Assembly: GCA_002319075.1 (NCBI GenBank) | Contig: NVQB01000001.1 | Location: forward strand, 496,001 to 560,000 | Origin: Sphingobacteriaceae bacterium | GTDB lineage: Bacteria; Bacteroidota; Bacteroidia; B-17B0; Aurantibacillaceae | DNA: 64,000 nucleotides | Direction: 5' to 3' | In this document: positions 16,347 through 25,609 of the stretch, in pieces | Position numbering within the stretch: the first letter of the stretch is position 1 | Layout: the number at the start of each line of letters is the position of its first letter | Program-made: the position numbers and the translations under genes | The notes under the pieces: model-generated | Database searches by the model: none | The model's input: the letters and a program-made list of their open reading frames with translations, nothing else | What the model was told of the DNA's origin: nothing

Positions 16347-18393
16347 ATTTTATCACCTCTCGTCCTAAAAGCCTGTTGACTCTGCCTTTGAGACTATCCA
16401 GATGCCTGATCTCTTCCAGAACAGGAATAGACTCTTCATAACTCACTGTTTTTAATTCTTTCTGCTTTTCATGAATGAAGTGACTAAGCTTCCTGCTTTT
16501 GAAACTAAATAGAGAGCGTTGTGCGTCACGTTTCGCATTGTCAATTTCTTTGGGAACAATTACGCCAAAGTTTTTCCACTTCGGACTTACCTCATATTTA
16601 TCAATCACATGATTTATAATAAAACTGCTGATGATAGGATCTGGCGATCTTAGGAAGTGTTCTATGTTTGGTAAATTATGTTGTTTTAATTGTTCGATAT
16701 ACTCGTCTAAAACCATTTTGTACAAAGGATTTTCATAGACAATTTCATCGCGCCACAATTCAAAAATAATAAACTCGCCTAAAGTGATTTCTAATTCGTG
16801 CTCTACGTTTACCTCATCTTCTGCCTGTGTGGTGATGAGCATGTTACCGTATTTAATGAGGAGCGTTAAAAGTTTTTCTTCTTCCGCATCGAAGCCTGTT
16901 AATTGCTCTTCTTCTAAAGGTGCTTCTAAGAAACTTAAATCGTCGAGACTTGCCGGATCAAATGCTCCTTCGTCGGTTGGTGCAGTTTGCGCACCTTGCT
17001 GCGTAGGTCTTTGTTGGGTTTGACGCTGCTGTTGCGGAGGTTCTTGCGAGGTTTGTTTATTTCCTTTTCTTCTAATCTTGTTAACCTCTTGCTGAAGAAT
17101 GGCTTCGTCAATTTCCATTATACCCGAACATTCTTTTATATAAATGCTCCGGATAATATTATCTGGAATAACAGCGATGTTTTCTACAATGTCTTTAATA
17201 ACGCCGGCGCGTTTAATAGGATCATTGGCAGTTTCTGTCTTTAATTTTTTTGCTTTGAAATATAAAAAGTCGTCGGTACTATTTTTTATATAATCCTGGA
17301 ACTCTTGTATGGTAACCTTCCTGCTGTATGAATCCGGATCATCGTTATTGGGAAACTGAAGGAGTCTCACATTCATCCCTTCTTCTAAAAGCAGCGGAAT
17401 GGCGCGATTACTGGCCTTCTGCCCTGCTTCATCGCCATCGTACAACACAATGATATTTCGTGTGAAGCGGTGAATGGATTTTATCTGGTCTATCGTTAAA
17501 GATGTTCCGCTTGAAGCTACTACGTTTTCAATACCGGCCTGGTGCATGGCAATTACGTCCATGTAACCTTCTACCAAATAACAAGCGTCTGCATTTTGAA
17601 TAGCTTTTTTTCCAAGCCAAAGACCGTAAAGAATTTTACTCTTATTATAAATTTCCGTCTCCGGACTATTAATATACTTCGCTGTTTTTTTATCAGTGCT
17701 TAAAGTTCTTCCCCCAAAGGCCACTACCCGTCCGCCATCATCCTGAATGGGAAACATCACACGCCCTGCATAGCGGTCAAATAAATCGCTCTGCGTTAAT
17801 TCTTTGCCTTCTACGTAACGGTTGCTGACAATGCTCATCCCAGTTTTGGCGAGATACTTAGGCGCGTAACTATTTTTTACAGCGGCCACTGTAAAGGCAT
17901 TGCGATCTTCTAAGCTATAACCCAATTGAAATTTTTCAATGATGTCATCGCGCAACTCACGTTCTTTAAAATACCCGAGACCAATAGATTTTCCCTCATC
18001 GGTGTTCATCATCGTTTCGGTAAAATACCGTTGCGCATATTGCATCACAATGAGCATACTTTCCCGTTCCGTTTGATGCTCGCGCTCTTCAGGAGTGAGT
18101 TCTTTTTCTATAACCTCAATGCCGTATTTTTTAGCCAACCATTTTAAAGCTTCGGGATAACTCAGCTGCAAATGATCCATGATAAAGTTGACAGAATTTC
18201 CGGCTTTACCACAACCAAAACATTTGTAAATTCCTTTAACGGCAGAAACTGTAAACGAAGGAGACTTTTCTCCATGAAAAGGACAGAGTCCTAAAAGGTT
18301 TGTTCCGCGTTTCTTTAAGGTCACAAATTCCCCTACCACCTCTTCTACAAGAGCGGCATCCAAAATCTTATCAACGGTAGCTCTGGGGATCAT
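16345..18393 (-). CDS. dnaG: DNA primase
   Basis: DnaG makes RNA primers for replication together with DnaB. The 682-residue protein has the N-terminal CHCC zinc ribbon (Cys37, His40, Cys58, Cys61 in CPFHGEKSP and YKCFGCGKAG), the basic RNA-polymerase subdomain (FPIQDDGGRVVAFGGR), the TOPRIM domain (YLVEGYMDVIAMHQAG, IIVLYDGDEAGQKA) and a C-terminal helicase-binding region. A Gln/Pro-rich linker (about 455-480) joins core and tail. Its last codon runs up to the shared terminator with pyrH. A -7 box, TATCTTTA on the minus strand (18412-18419), lies 19 bases before the ATG. Confidence 0.96.
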   Translation of the reverse strand: MIPRATVDKILDAALVEEVVGEFVTLKKRGTNLLGLCPFHGEKSPSFTVSAVKGIYKCFGCGKAGNSVNFIMDHLQLSYPEALKWLAKKYGIEVIEKELTPEEREHQTERESMLIVMQYAQRYFTETMMNTDEGKSIGLGYFKERELRDDIIEKFQLGYSLEDRNAFTVAAVKNSYAPKYLAKTGMSIVSNRYVEGKELTQSDLFDRYAGRVMFPIQDDGGRVVAFGGRTLSTDKKTAKYINSPETEIYNKSKILYGLWLGKKAIQNADACYLVEGYMDVIAMHQAGIENVVASSGTSLTIDQIKSIHRFTRNIIVLYDGDEAGQKASNRAIPLLLEEGMNVRLLQFPNNDDPDSYSRKVTIQEFQDYIKNSTDDFLYFKAKKLKTETANDPIKRAGVIKDIVENIAVIPDNIIRSIYIKECSGIMEIDEAILQQEVNKIRRKGNKQTSQEPPQQQRQTQQRPTQQGAQTAPTDEGAFDPASLDDLSFLEAPLEEEQLTGFDAEEEKLLTLLIKYGNMLITTQAEDEVNVEHELEITLGEFIIFELWRDEIVYENPLYKMVLDEYIEQLKQHNLPNIEHFLRSPDPIISSFIINHVIDKYEVSPKWKNFGVIVPKEIDNAKRDAQRSLFSFKSRKLSHFIHEKQKELKTVSYEESIPVLEEIRHLDSLKGRVNRLLGREVIK

Positions 18394-18411
18394 ATCTTAA
18401 ATTACGGACCT

Positions 18412-18419
18412 TAAAGATA
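18412..18419 (-). promoter_or_regulatory. -7 box of dnaG
   Basis: Minus-strand TATCTTTA, one base from TAnnTTTG, giving a leader of about 13 bases. It is divergent from the promoter of the 1857-residue protein. Confidence 0.5.
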
Positions 18420-18515
18420 CGATTTTAGGAGCAAATTATCTGCGCCTTAGAGCAATTATAGCCCTAAGATTTTCTAATACTCAGATAACTTCAATTTTCG
18501 CATTAAATTATCACT

Positions 18516-18523
18516 TATCTTCG
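18516..18523 (+). promoter_or_regulatory. -7 box of the 1857-residue adhesin-like gene
   Basis: TATCTTCG, one base from TAnnTTTG, with TTTT 17 bases upstream; the ATG follows 25 bases later. The same ten-base string TTATCTTCGT is found upstream of pyrH. Confidence 0.45.
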
Positions 18524-18548
18524 TTTACCCAAATACTCCATCCCAAAC

Positions 18549-21500
18549 ATGAAAACAACTTATTCGTATTTTATGTCCCTGCGTCTCGCGTTGGTTTTCA
18601 CATTGATTAGTATAAGCTTCCATATTTATGCTCAAACAGGAAAAAATGGCACACTAACTGTGTCAAGCGGTTCACTGATAGTCAATAAATACAGTCCTGT
18701 TTTAGTGAATATACCTTCAGGAAGCTCAACCATTTCAGCTCTCACCGGCACTTTCTTTCCTCTTTGCACCGGAGATCTTATAATGGTTTACCAGGCGCAG
18801 GGCGCTTCTGGTGGCACTGTGAACTCTGCTGCTTACGGAGCTATAAATCAGATTAACAGTGCAGGTTTTTACGAATTTAAATATGTTCAGAGTGTAAATG
18901 GAAATACAATTACCACCCAAAGTGCATTTACCAATTCTTATTCTTCAAGTGGCAACACACAGGTTATTAAAGTGCCTCAATACACTACCCTCACCATTAA
19001 TTCTGGTGCATCTATAATTCCCAAGCCCTGGAGAGATACCACAATCAGCTCTACCAATTACAGATTTGGAGGGCTTACCGTTATCCATTCTTCTTCTATT
19101 GTTAACAATGGTACAATTTCCGCCAGCGGTTTCGGTTTTAGAGGCGGCCAGATCACAGGAGCTGTAACGAGTTATACTCTCGGTATCACAAGCTACGTGG
19201 AACCAGCTCAGGGTGGCGGGGGAGAAAAAGGGGAAAGCGTTCTCGGATTTCAGGCGGATTATGATTTAACTGGCGGCAGGTACGGAAGAGGCGCGCCGGG
19301 AAATGGCGGCGGCGGAGGAAACGCAACTAATTCTGCCGGCGGTGGCGGCGGTAATGGTTATAATGGCCAATCCTGGAATGGGCAAGGAGTAATGGTTGTA
19401 GACGCTGCAAATCCCCTCAGTGCCTGGGCTCTGGACCCTGCTTACATTGCAAATTCAAATGCACTCACTAATTCTTCAGGCGGTGGAAGAGGTGGTTACG
19501 GTTGGGGCGTGTATAACATGAATGCCCTTGTTTCTGGCCCTAATAATAGCAGTTGGGGTGGTGACTTTCGATCTGAGGTGGGAGGCCTTGGGGGCCGGCC
19601 TTTAACGAATATTGCTCCTGAAACACGCATTTTCTTTGGTGGAGGTGGTGGTGCCGGGCAAACAAATAACTACGCAACACCTGCTGCAAGCCCCGGTGGG
19701 GGTATAGTTTACTTAATCGCAACGTCAGCGATCACGGGAACAGGAACTATTGAATCAAATGGCCAGGCGGCTTCAAATTCAATAGGCTGTAATTGTGATG
19801 GTCAGAGTGGCGCGGGCGCAGGTGGCACAATCATCATTAAATCTTTTTCACTTGCATCCACTCAATCGCTGATAGCAAACGGAGGGAAAGGAGGAGATCA
19901 ACTTACACCAACAGGCAGCAACTCTGATGAAAGCGAAGGCGGCGGCGGTGGCGGTGGCGGTGGATACATTGCCACATCGGTTGCAGTAGCCAATGCAACT
20001 GTTTCAGGCGGAAATAATGGCACTACAGTGAGTACGGCTGTAACGGAGTTTCCCAGTAACGGAACTACCAAAGGTGCTACGGGTCAAACAGGTACACTCA
20101 CAACAACTTTCATTACTTTTAATCCTCAGGCAGGTGCTTTGGGAACCTTTTGCCTGGGATCAGTTATAAATTTTACAAGTATTCCTGCCTCTACTTATAC
20201 CTGGTCTGGCCCCAATAGTTTTACCTCCTCTATTCAAAATCCCACGGTTTTAACAACACTCGCCACGCAGGGTATCTATACCGTATCCTTATCGTTCACC
20301 AACGGTTGCAACGGCATCCAATCTTTAACAACAAACATAAGTGTAAATCCTAGTCCAACGTTATCAGTAAATAATATGACCATCTGTCCCGGAGCTACAG
20401 CTACGCTAACTGTTTCAGGTGCATCTACCTACACCTGGATTCCGTCTAACGCAACTGGTAGCTTTATACTCGTGAGTCCGTCAGCAAGTAGCTTTTACAC
20501 AGTAACGGGAAGTTCCGCAGCCGGATGTTCCGCAACAGCTTCCTCCACCCTAACGATCCCGGCCATTCCTTCCGTTAGTATTTCGGCAAATACTCTTTCT
20601 ACCTGCGTTGGCAATCAGATTTCACTAACGGCGACTATGAATGGCGGTATACCGCCCTACACTTTCAGCTGGACAGCCGGGCCCTCAAGTTCTTCTTACA
20701 GTGTTAGTCAACCTGCAGGAACATACGATTACACTGTAAGCGGGTTCGACTCTTTTGGCTGTATAGCGACTAACTCACTTACACTTAATTTTATCTCCAA
20801 CCCTGTACTTATCGCTACCTCAGATACAGTATGTCCAGGTGTTACCGGTACTTTAAGTGCCAGCGGTGCAAATTCATATACATGGTATCCCTCAGCCTTT
20901 TCTGGTAGTTTATTCACTGCTACCCCTTCAGCTCTAAGTGTCTACACGGTTGTTGGAACGGCAGTATCTGGCTGTACTGCTAATACGACAGGCACTTTGT
21001 TCATGAAACCAGTGCCATCACTTTCATTTACAACCTTTGCGATTAACTGTGCAAGTCTTGGCTCGGCAATGGTGTCGCCTGTGGGCGGCGTCGGGCCTTT
21101 CTCATACACATGGATGCCTACTGCACAAACTGGCACTTCGGCAACGGGACTTTATCCTGGCACATACAGCCTCGACGTTTTGGACGCCGGACTAGGTTGC
21201 GTTACAACGCAAACAACACATTTTGCAGCTCTGGTTCCTTTAACCGGGACCGTTGTATCCACTCCTTCTTTACTTTGTTTTGGAGCAGCCACCGGTACTG
21301 CCACAATCAATCTTTCTAATGGATCGGGAAGCCAAAGCTATCAATGGAGCGACGCTTTGTCCACACAAACTAATACATCACCTACTAATCTTACTGCGGG
21401 AGTAAATACAGTTACAGTAGTGGATGCTCTTACTTATTGCTCAGTAACTCATACTTTTTCTATTGCACAACCTGCTGCCTTCACTTTGAATATTTCTGCG

Positions 21501-24122
21501 AGTTCTCCTTCCGTATGTCTCGGCAGCAGTATTAGTTTCACTGCTCTTAACAGCGGAGGAACAGCACCTTATTCTTATACCTGGTCTCCTTCTTTCGCAT
21601 CTTCACTGCTAACGGTTAGCGAATTGACAGCTGGAAATTTCACCTACAATGTGTCAAGTTCAGACAATTATAATTGTACTACCAATAAGTCAGTAACCGT
21701 AAAATTTGTACTTAATCCAACGGTGAGCGTTTCAAGCCCCTCTGTGTGCTCGCAAACTACTGCAACACTGACAGCTATCGGGGCTACTACCTACACGTGG
21801 AGCGGTGGTTTTATAGGAAATCCTTTTACAACCGTTGCTTTATCCAGCACATCTTACACAGTAATTGGCTCTGTCGCAGGATGTACTTCGTCGGCTATAT
21901 CTTCCGTTTTTATAAAACCATCGCCTACCCCAAGCTTTACAAGCAATTCTCCTATTTGCCAAGGAGATACGCTAATTTTAAAAAGCATAGATCCGGGATT
22001 TCTATATTACTGGACCGGTCCCATGAACTACAGCTCCACTGCTATCGGTGACACACTTTACTCAGTGCTTCCCAACCACGGGGGAAACTACACCCTGAAA
22101 GTAACCGCCCCGAACTCTTGTACTGCTGCCATAACAAAAAGTATTACAGTTAACCCCACACCATCTTTATCCGTAAGTGGTACAACCGTCTGCCAGGGAC
22201 AAGCGTTGGGTCTGAACGCTAACTTTTTAGCGGGAGCATCTTATACATGGCAGGGGCAGGGAAATACGTCATACTTACAAAGTCCTGTTTTTACGCCTGC
22301 TATCCCTAACTTCTCAGGAATTTATACACTCACCGTAAAAAGCGCAGCAGGCTGCATCCATTCATTAACTACTTCGGCTTCCGTAATCGCCACTCCTGTT
22401 CCAACAATCACGGTATCTCCGGATGTCTGCGCTGGATCATCTTTTATTCTGAACGCCTCCGGAGGAAATACCTACAGTTGGTTCGGTCCTAATGGATTTA
22501 ACAGCACCCTTCAAAATCCGTCGGTAACCAATGCCGGACCCGGAGTTTCCGGTAATTATAGTGTTTACGCATACATTGGCTCTTGTTACGGATCCACGTC
22601 TACATCCGTAACTGTGCATTCACTGCCGCTAACTCTGGCATCTGTTCCTTCTGCCGTTTGTGAGCAGTCTTCTCTTACTTTTAACGCCGGACCCGCTTCA
22701 TCTTATACATGGACAGGCCCTGGCGGCTTTAACAGCAACTTGCCGAATCCAGTGATAGTAAATACTGCCTTAACAGCAAGTGGCACTTACACCTTAGCTA
22801 TTACGGACCAGTATGGTTGTAGCAGTTACACAACCATTCAAACTACAGTGATGGAGGCGCCGCTTGTTTCAGCAGAGGATGCCAGTATTTGCCTCGGAGG
22901 AGCTGTTACGCTGTCTGCAACAGGTCTAGGAACTTATCAGTGGAGCGGCCCAGCAAATTATTCATCAAATTCAAATGCCCCTTACATAGCCGCAGCTAAT
23001 GCCGCAAATGCCGGAATATATACCGTTACACTAACTGACACTAAGTTGTGCTCTGCCTCAACGACGTTACAGTTAAGTGTTCTTAATTTTCCCTTGCCTG
23101 TTCCAACTATTTCGTCGCCGCAAAAAGCTTGTCTCCATATGGCGTTTGACCTCATAGGCAATGGCGGAAGTTCTTACTTATGGAGGGGTCCTCAGGATGT
23201 AACCGCTTCCACAAAAAACTTGTCTTTTATAATCAGAGATTTTACCATGGCCGGTATTTATACACTCACCGTAACAGATGATAATAAATGTACTGCTGCA
23301 AGTACTATTGAAGTGAAGGTATATCCAAAGCCAGAGGCTAAGCTTAATCTTAGCGCTAATAATTTATGTGTACCATTTTGTGCTTCACTCACCATTACAA
23401 CCCCCGAAAATGCCGGGATCACAACTTTATTTTACCATGTTGCAGAAATAAGATTTAACGAAAAGCATCCTGTTCACTGCATCTCGGAAGCAGGAAGGTA
23501 CGTGGCAAGCGTGAACTATGTGGATACAAATTTATGCACCAATACCTCTTCCTTGATTCTAAATGCATACCCCACTCCACGCGCAGACTTTGAGTTTCAA
23601 CCCGTGAATCCAATCGCCGGAGTGGATGAAGTGATCTTTTATAATACCAGCCGCGGCGATGAATTAGACACGTGGAACTGGCACAGTACGGTGGATTCAG
23701 TGATACAAACCGAAAAAAATATCCGGCGCCTCTTTTCCGAGGCAGGAAATTATCCAATTGTTTTAGTAGTAAAAAATAAATGGGGTTGCGCAGACACCGT
23801 TATAAAACCACTTCTGATCAACGATGATTTCGGTTTATACGTTCCGAATGCCTTCACTCCTAATGCGGATGGACTCAATGATATTTTCCAGGCAAAAGGT
23901 ACAGGTATTAAAAATTTCAACCTGGAAATTTTTTCGAGATGGGGTGAAAGCCTCTATCAGACTTACGAGTTCACTAGTGGATGGGATGGGACTTTCAAAG
24001 GCAAAGAATGTAAAACGGATAGCTACGTTTGGAAAATTACCATAACTAATTATTCAGGCAATACCAAATCTTTTACCGGCATAATAACCCTACTTAGAAA
24101 TCGGATTCCGAGCGAGGAATAG
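18549..24122 (+). CDS. Giant adhesin-like surface protein with CHU_C (type B T9SS) C-terminus
   Basis: A protein of 1857 residues. A signal peptide (about 1-29, LISISFHIYAQ) precedes a glycine-rich beta domain (about 200-520, with GGGGGNATNSAGGGG-like stretches). From about 530 to 1620 there is a chain of Ig-like modules of about 75 residues, each with a C-G...YTWSGP pattern, and two segments like SprB repeats (GPFSYTWMPTAQTG, SQSYQWSD). A PKD-like domain (YPIVLVVKNKWGCADTV) and the gliding-motility-associated CHU_C domain (YVPNAFTPNADGLNDIF, RWGESLY, GWDGTFKG) end it. It is expected to be secreted by the T9SS and attached to the cell surface, where such proteins mediate adhesion or gliding. 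The ligand is unknown. Confidence 0.88.
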   Translation: MKTTYSYFMSLRLALVFTLISISFHIYAQTGKNGTLTVSSGSLIVNKYSPVLVNIPSGSSTISALTGTFFPLCTGDLIMVYQAQGASGGTVNSAAYGAINQINSAGFYEFKYVQSVNGNTITTQSAFTNSYSSSGNTQVIKVPQYTTLTINSGASIIPKPWRDTTISSTNYRFGGLTVIHSSSIVNNGTISASGFGFRGGQITGAVTSYTLGITSYVEPAQGGGGEKGESVLGFQADYDLTGGRYGRGAPGNGGGGGNATNSAGGGGGNGYNGQSWNGQGVMVVDAANPLSAWALDPAYIANSNALTNSSGGGRGGYGWGVYNMNALVSGPNNSSWGGDFRSEVGGLGGRPLTNIAPETRIFFGGGGGAGQTNNYATPAASPGGGIVYLIATSAITGTGTIESNGQAASNSIGCNCDGQSGAGAGGTIIIKSFSLASTQSLIANGGKGGDQLTPTGSNSDESEGGGGGGGGGYIATSVAVANATVSGGNNGTTVSTAVTEFPSNGTTKGATGQTGTLTTTFITFNPQAGALGTFCLGSVINFTSIPASTYTWSGPNSFTSSIQNPTVLTTLATQGIYTVSLSFTNGCNGIQSLTTNISVNPSPTLSVNNMTICPGATATLTVSGASTYTWIPSNATGSFILVSPSASSFYTVTGSSAAGCSATASSTLTIPAIPSVSISANTLSTCVGNQISLTATMNGGIPPYTFSWTAGPSSSSYSVSQPAGTYDYTVSGFDSFGCIATNSLTLNFISNPVLIATSDTVCPGVTGTLSASGANSYTWYPSAFSGSLFTATPSALSVYTVVGTAVSGCTANTTGTLFMKPVPSLSFTTFAINCASLGSAMVSPVGGVGPFSYTWMPTAQTGTSATGLYPGTYSLDVLDAGLGCVTTQTTHFAALVPLTGTVVSTPSLLCFGAATGTATINLSNGSGSQSYQWSDALSTQTNTSPTNLTAGVNTVTVVDALTYCSVTHTFSIAQPAAFTLNISASSPSVCLGSSISFTALNSGGTAPYSYTWSPSFASSLLTVSELTAGNFTYNVSSSDNYNCTTNKSVTVKFVLNPTVSVSSPSVCSQTTATLTAIGATTYTWSGGFIGNPFTTVALSSTSYTVIGSVAGCTSSAISSVFIKPSPTPSFTSNSPICQGDTLILKSIDPGFLYYWTGPMNYSSTAIGDTLYSVLPNHGGNYTLKVTAPNSCTAAITKSITVNPTPSLSVSGTTVCQGQALGLNANFLAGASYTWQGQGNTSYLQSPVFTPAIPNFSGIYTLTVKSAAGCIHSLTTSASVIATPVPTITVSPDVCAGSSFILNASGGNTYSWFGPNGFNSTLQNPSVTNAGPGVSGNYSVYAYIGSCYGSTSTSVTVHSLPLTLASVPSAVCEQSSLTFNAGPASSYTWTGPGGFNSNLPNPVIVNTALTASGTYTLAITDQYGCSSYTTIQTTVMEAPLVSAEDASICLGGAVTLSATGLGTYQWSGPANYSSNSNAPYIAAANAANAGIYTVTLTDTKLCSASTTLQLSVLNFPLPVPTISSPQKACLHMAFDLIGNGGSSYLWRGPQDVTASTKNLSFIIRDFTMAGIYTLTVTDDNKCTAASTIEVKVYPKPEAKLNLSANNLCVPFCASLTITTPENAGITTLFYHVAEIRFNEKHPVHCISEAGRYVASVNYVDTNLCTNTSSLILNAYPTPRADFEFQPVNPIAGVDEVIFYNTSRGDELDTWNWHSTVDSVIQTEKNIRRLFSEAGNYPIVLVVKNKWGCADTVIKPLLINDDFGLYVPNAFTPNADGLNDIFQAKGTGIKNFNLEIFSRWGESLYQTYEFTSGWDGTFKGKECKTDSYVWKITITNYSGNTKSFTGIITLLRNRIPSEE

Positions 24123-24390
24123 TAGGTTTTTCCTTCTAGGTCGTTAGTAGATATGGTTATGTCAAAATACCAGTTTGTGCAAATAAGGGAGTACTGGGAT
24201 ACTAAAAAGCATGAGGCACTTACTATACTAATTCCACCGTGGTAAGTCTTTCAATGCCTGTGCATGTAAAGCCTTGTCTATCTAAGAATATGTGAGATCA
24301 TTTCGAAGAACACCGGTAAAGTTTACCATCATTCACCTGTTTTTGACCACTGAATGGATAAATTAATAAGAAAATCACGTTATTTACTCA

Positions 24391-25020
24391 TTGAAAAAAA
24401 AATTTGCTATAATAGCCATTTTTAATTGCGTTTGGCTGTGCGCTCAGCATAACTATAAGACATCCTATCGCGCGGGGCTTAAGCTGGGATATTCGCTTCA
24501 TACGCTTACGGGAGATCTTACTAAAACTCACCCTGGCCAAAACCTTATAGGAGGATTCTGGTTCCAGCTAAAAATGAACAAAAAATGGACGGCTCAAACG
24601 GAACTCATACTTTTAGATAAAGGAATCGGTGTTAGGGGAAGCAGAAAGAGTCCACATTTTGTCAACCTTCATTATATTGAATTTCCTGTCCTTTTTCAAT
24701 ACCATAGAGAGATGATTTATTATGAATTTGGCCCTGGGTTGGGATATCTGATTAATTATCGTGAACATTTATATGGTAATGAAACGCCCGATCTGGTAAT
24801 TAAACATCCATTTAGCAGAAGCGAACTTTCATTCAACATTGGTATTGGCTGCAACTTAACTGAGAAGTGGACATTCGGATTAAGACTTAGCCATTCTTTA
24901 TTGCCGGTGAGATACGCTGTTCCGAAAGTTTCTAAAGCTTCTTATAATCTTTTATTAGCTTTAAGCGTAACTCGCCAGCTAAAGAAAAGGAAAAAGAAAG
25001 CTAGCGATCCGCAAGAATAA
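24391..25020 (+). CDS. PorT-family outer-membrane beta-barrel protein
   Basis: A 209-residue protein with a signal peptide (KKFAIIAIFNCVWLCAQ) and a small barrel of the OMP_b-brl_2/PorT type: alternating strands such as AGLKLGYSLHTLTGDL, FWFQLKMNKKWTAQTEL, YYEFGPGLGYLINY and a basic tail. The start is TTG at 24391; no ATG fits the signal peptide and an in-frame stop lies at 24367. The 268-base spacer upstream holds no convincing gene. It follows the giant T9SS protein, but whether the two work together is not known. Confidence 0.75.
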   Translation: MKKKFAIIAIFNCVWLCAQHNYKTSYRAGLKLGYSLHTLTGDLTKTHPGQNLIGGFWFQLKMNKKWTAQTELILLDKGIGVRGSRKSPHFVNLHYIEFPVLFQYHREMIYYEFGPGLGYLINYREHLYGNETPDLVIKHPFSRSELSFNIGIGCNLTEKWTFGLRLSHSLLPVRYAVPKVSKASYNLLLALSVTRQLKKRKKKASDPQE

Positions 25021-25168
25021 TAAGCAAATAAAACATAGTATTCTTGCTTGTATTTACATTTTCACTTAACTGTGATTCGAACCGAAAAATCATTTAATAA
25101 AGATCTATAAGGCTCAATAATTATTAATAAAGTCCATTTATTTAAAACAAACAGGTTTTATTTGCACA

Positions 25169-25193
25169 GCGGAGAACCAGGGATTAGCTCCGC
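25169..25193. terminator. GC-rich hairpin between convergent genes
   Basis: GCGGAG (25169-25174) and CTCCGC (25188-25193) pair around a 13-base loop, in the 205-base spacer between two convergent genes. No T run follows on the plus strand, so its role as a terminator is doubtful. Confidence 0.35.
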
Positions 25194-25225
25194 AAGTTTA
25201 ATTTGATTTGTAAGTCTCAGACTAC

Positions 25226-25597
25226 CTAAGATGGCTTTTTACAACAGTCATCCAATTTGGCCACCGCTGAAGGATCAGCTTTAACAGCATCAGCATCAAA
25301 GCCAAGCCTGGAAATTTTAATGCGCACTTGTTCTAAGGTAATTTTACGTTCGTCGTAAGTTACTGTTATTGTATTTGCTTTTGCGTCTACATTAGTAGTC
25401 TTAATTCCATCTTCGTTATATAATTCTTTTAAAATTCTACCGCCGCAGCTTTCGCAAATTTTACAGTGATCGCAATAGATGGTTGTTTTGATGGCAGCCG
25501 TTTTAATGTTTTTATTTTTTTGTGCAAAGGCACCCATCGATAGGAATACCAGAAGCAGCATAGCAATCTTAGTCAGGTTTAAATTTTTCATGTTCAT
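25226..25597 (-). CDS. Secreted Cys-rich heavy-metal-associated (HMA, MerP-like) protein
   Basis: A 123-residue protein with a signal peptide (about 1-25, MLLLVFLSMGAFAQ) and a single HMA fold. The metal loop is unusually cysteine-rich: Cys42, Cys45, Cys48 and Cys51 in YCDHCKICESCGGR, where the family usually has one CxxC. A Cys-Cys pair sits at the C-terminus (DDCCKKPS). It probably binds Zn, Cd or a soft metal in the periplasm and hands it to the efflux machinery. It is the last gene of the metal operon, 12 bases behind the P-type ATPase. The start could also be the Met two codons later. Confidence 0.85.
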   Translation of the reverse strand: MNMKNLNLTKIAMLLLVFLSMGAFAQKNKNIKTAAIKTTIYCDHCKICESCGGRILKELYNEDGIKTTNVDAKANTITVTYDERKITLEQVRIKISRLGFDADAVKADPSAVAKLDDCCKKPS

Positions 25598-25609
25598 AGT
25601 TTTACAAGG

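Noticed and set aside
24153-24245. A 30-codon frame (ATG to TAA) after the 1857-residue gene
   Set aside because: No signal peptide, no conserved pattern and no promoter box; chance is sufficient.
25160-25200. A tRNA-like or small-RNA gene around the GCGGAG/CTCCGC hairpin
   Set aside because: Only one stem forms; no cloverleaf arms and no clear promoter.
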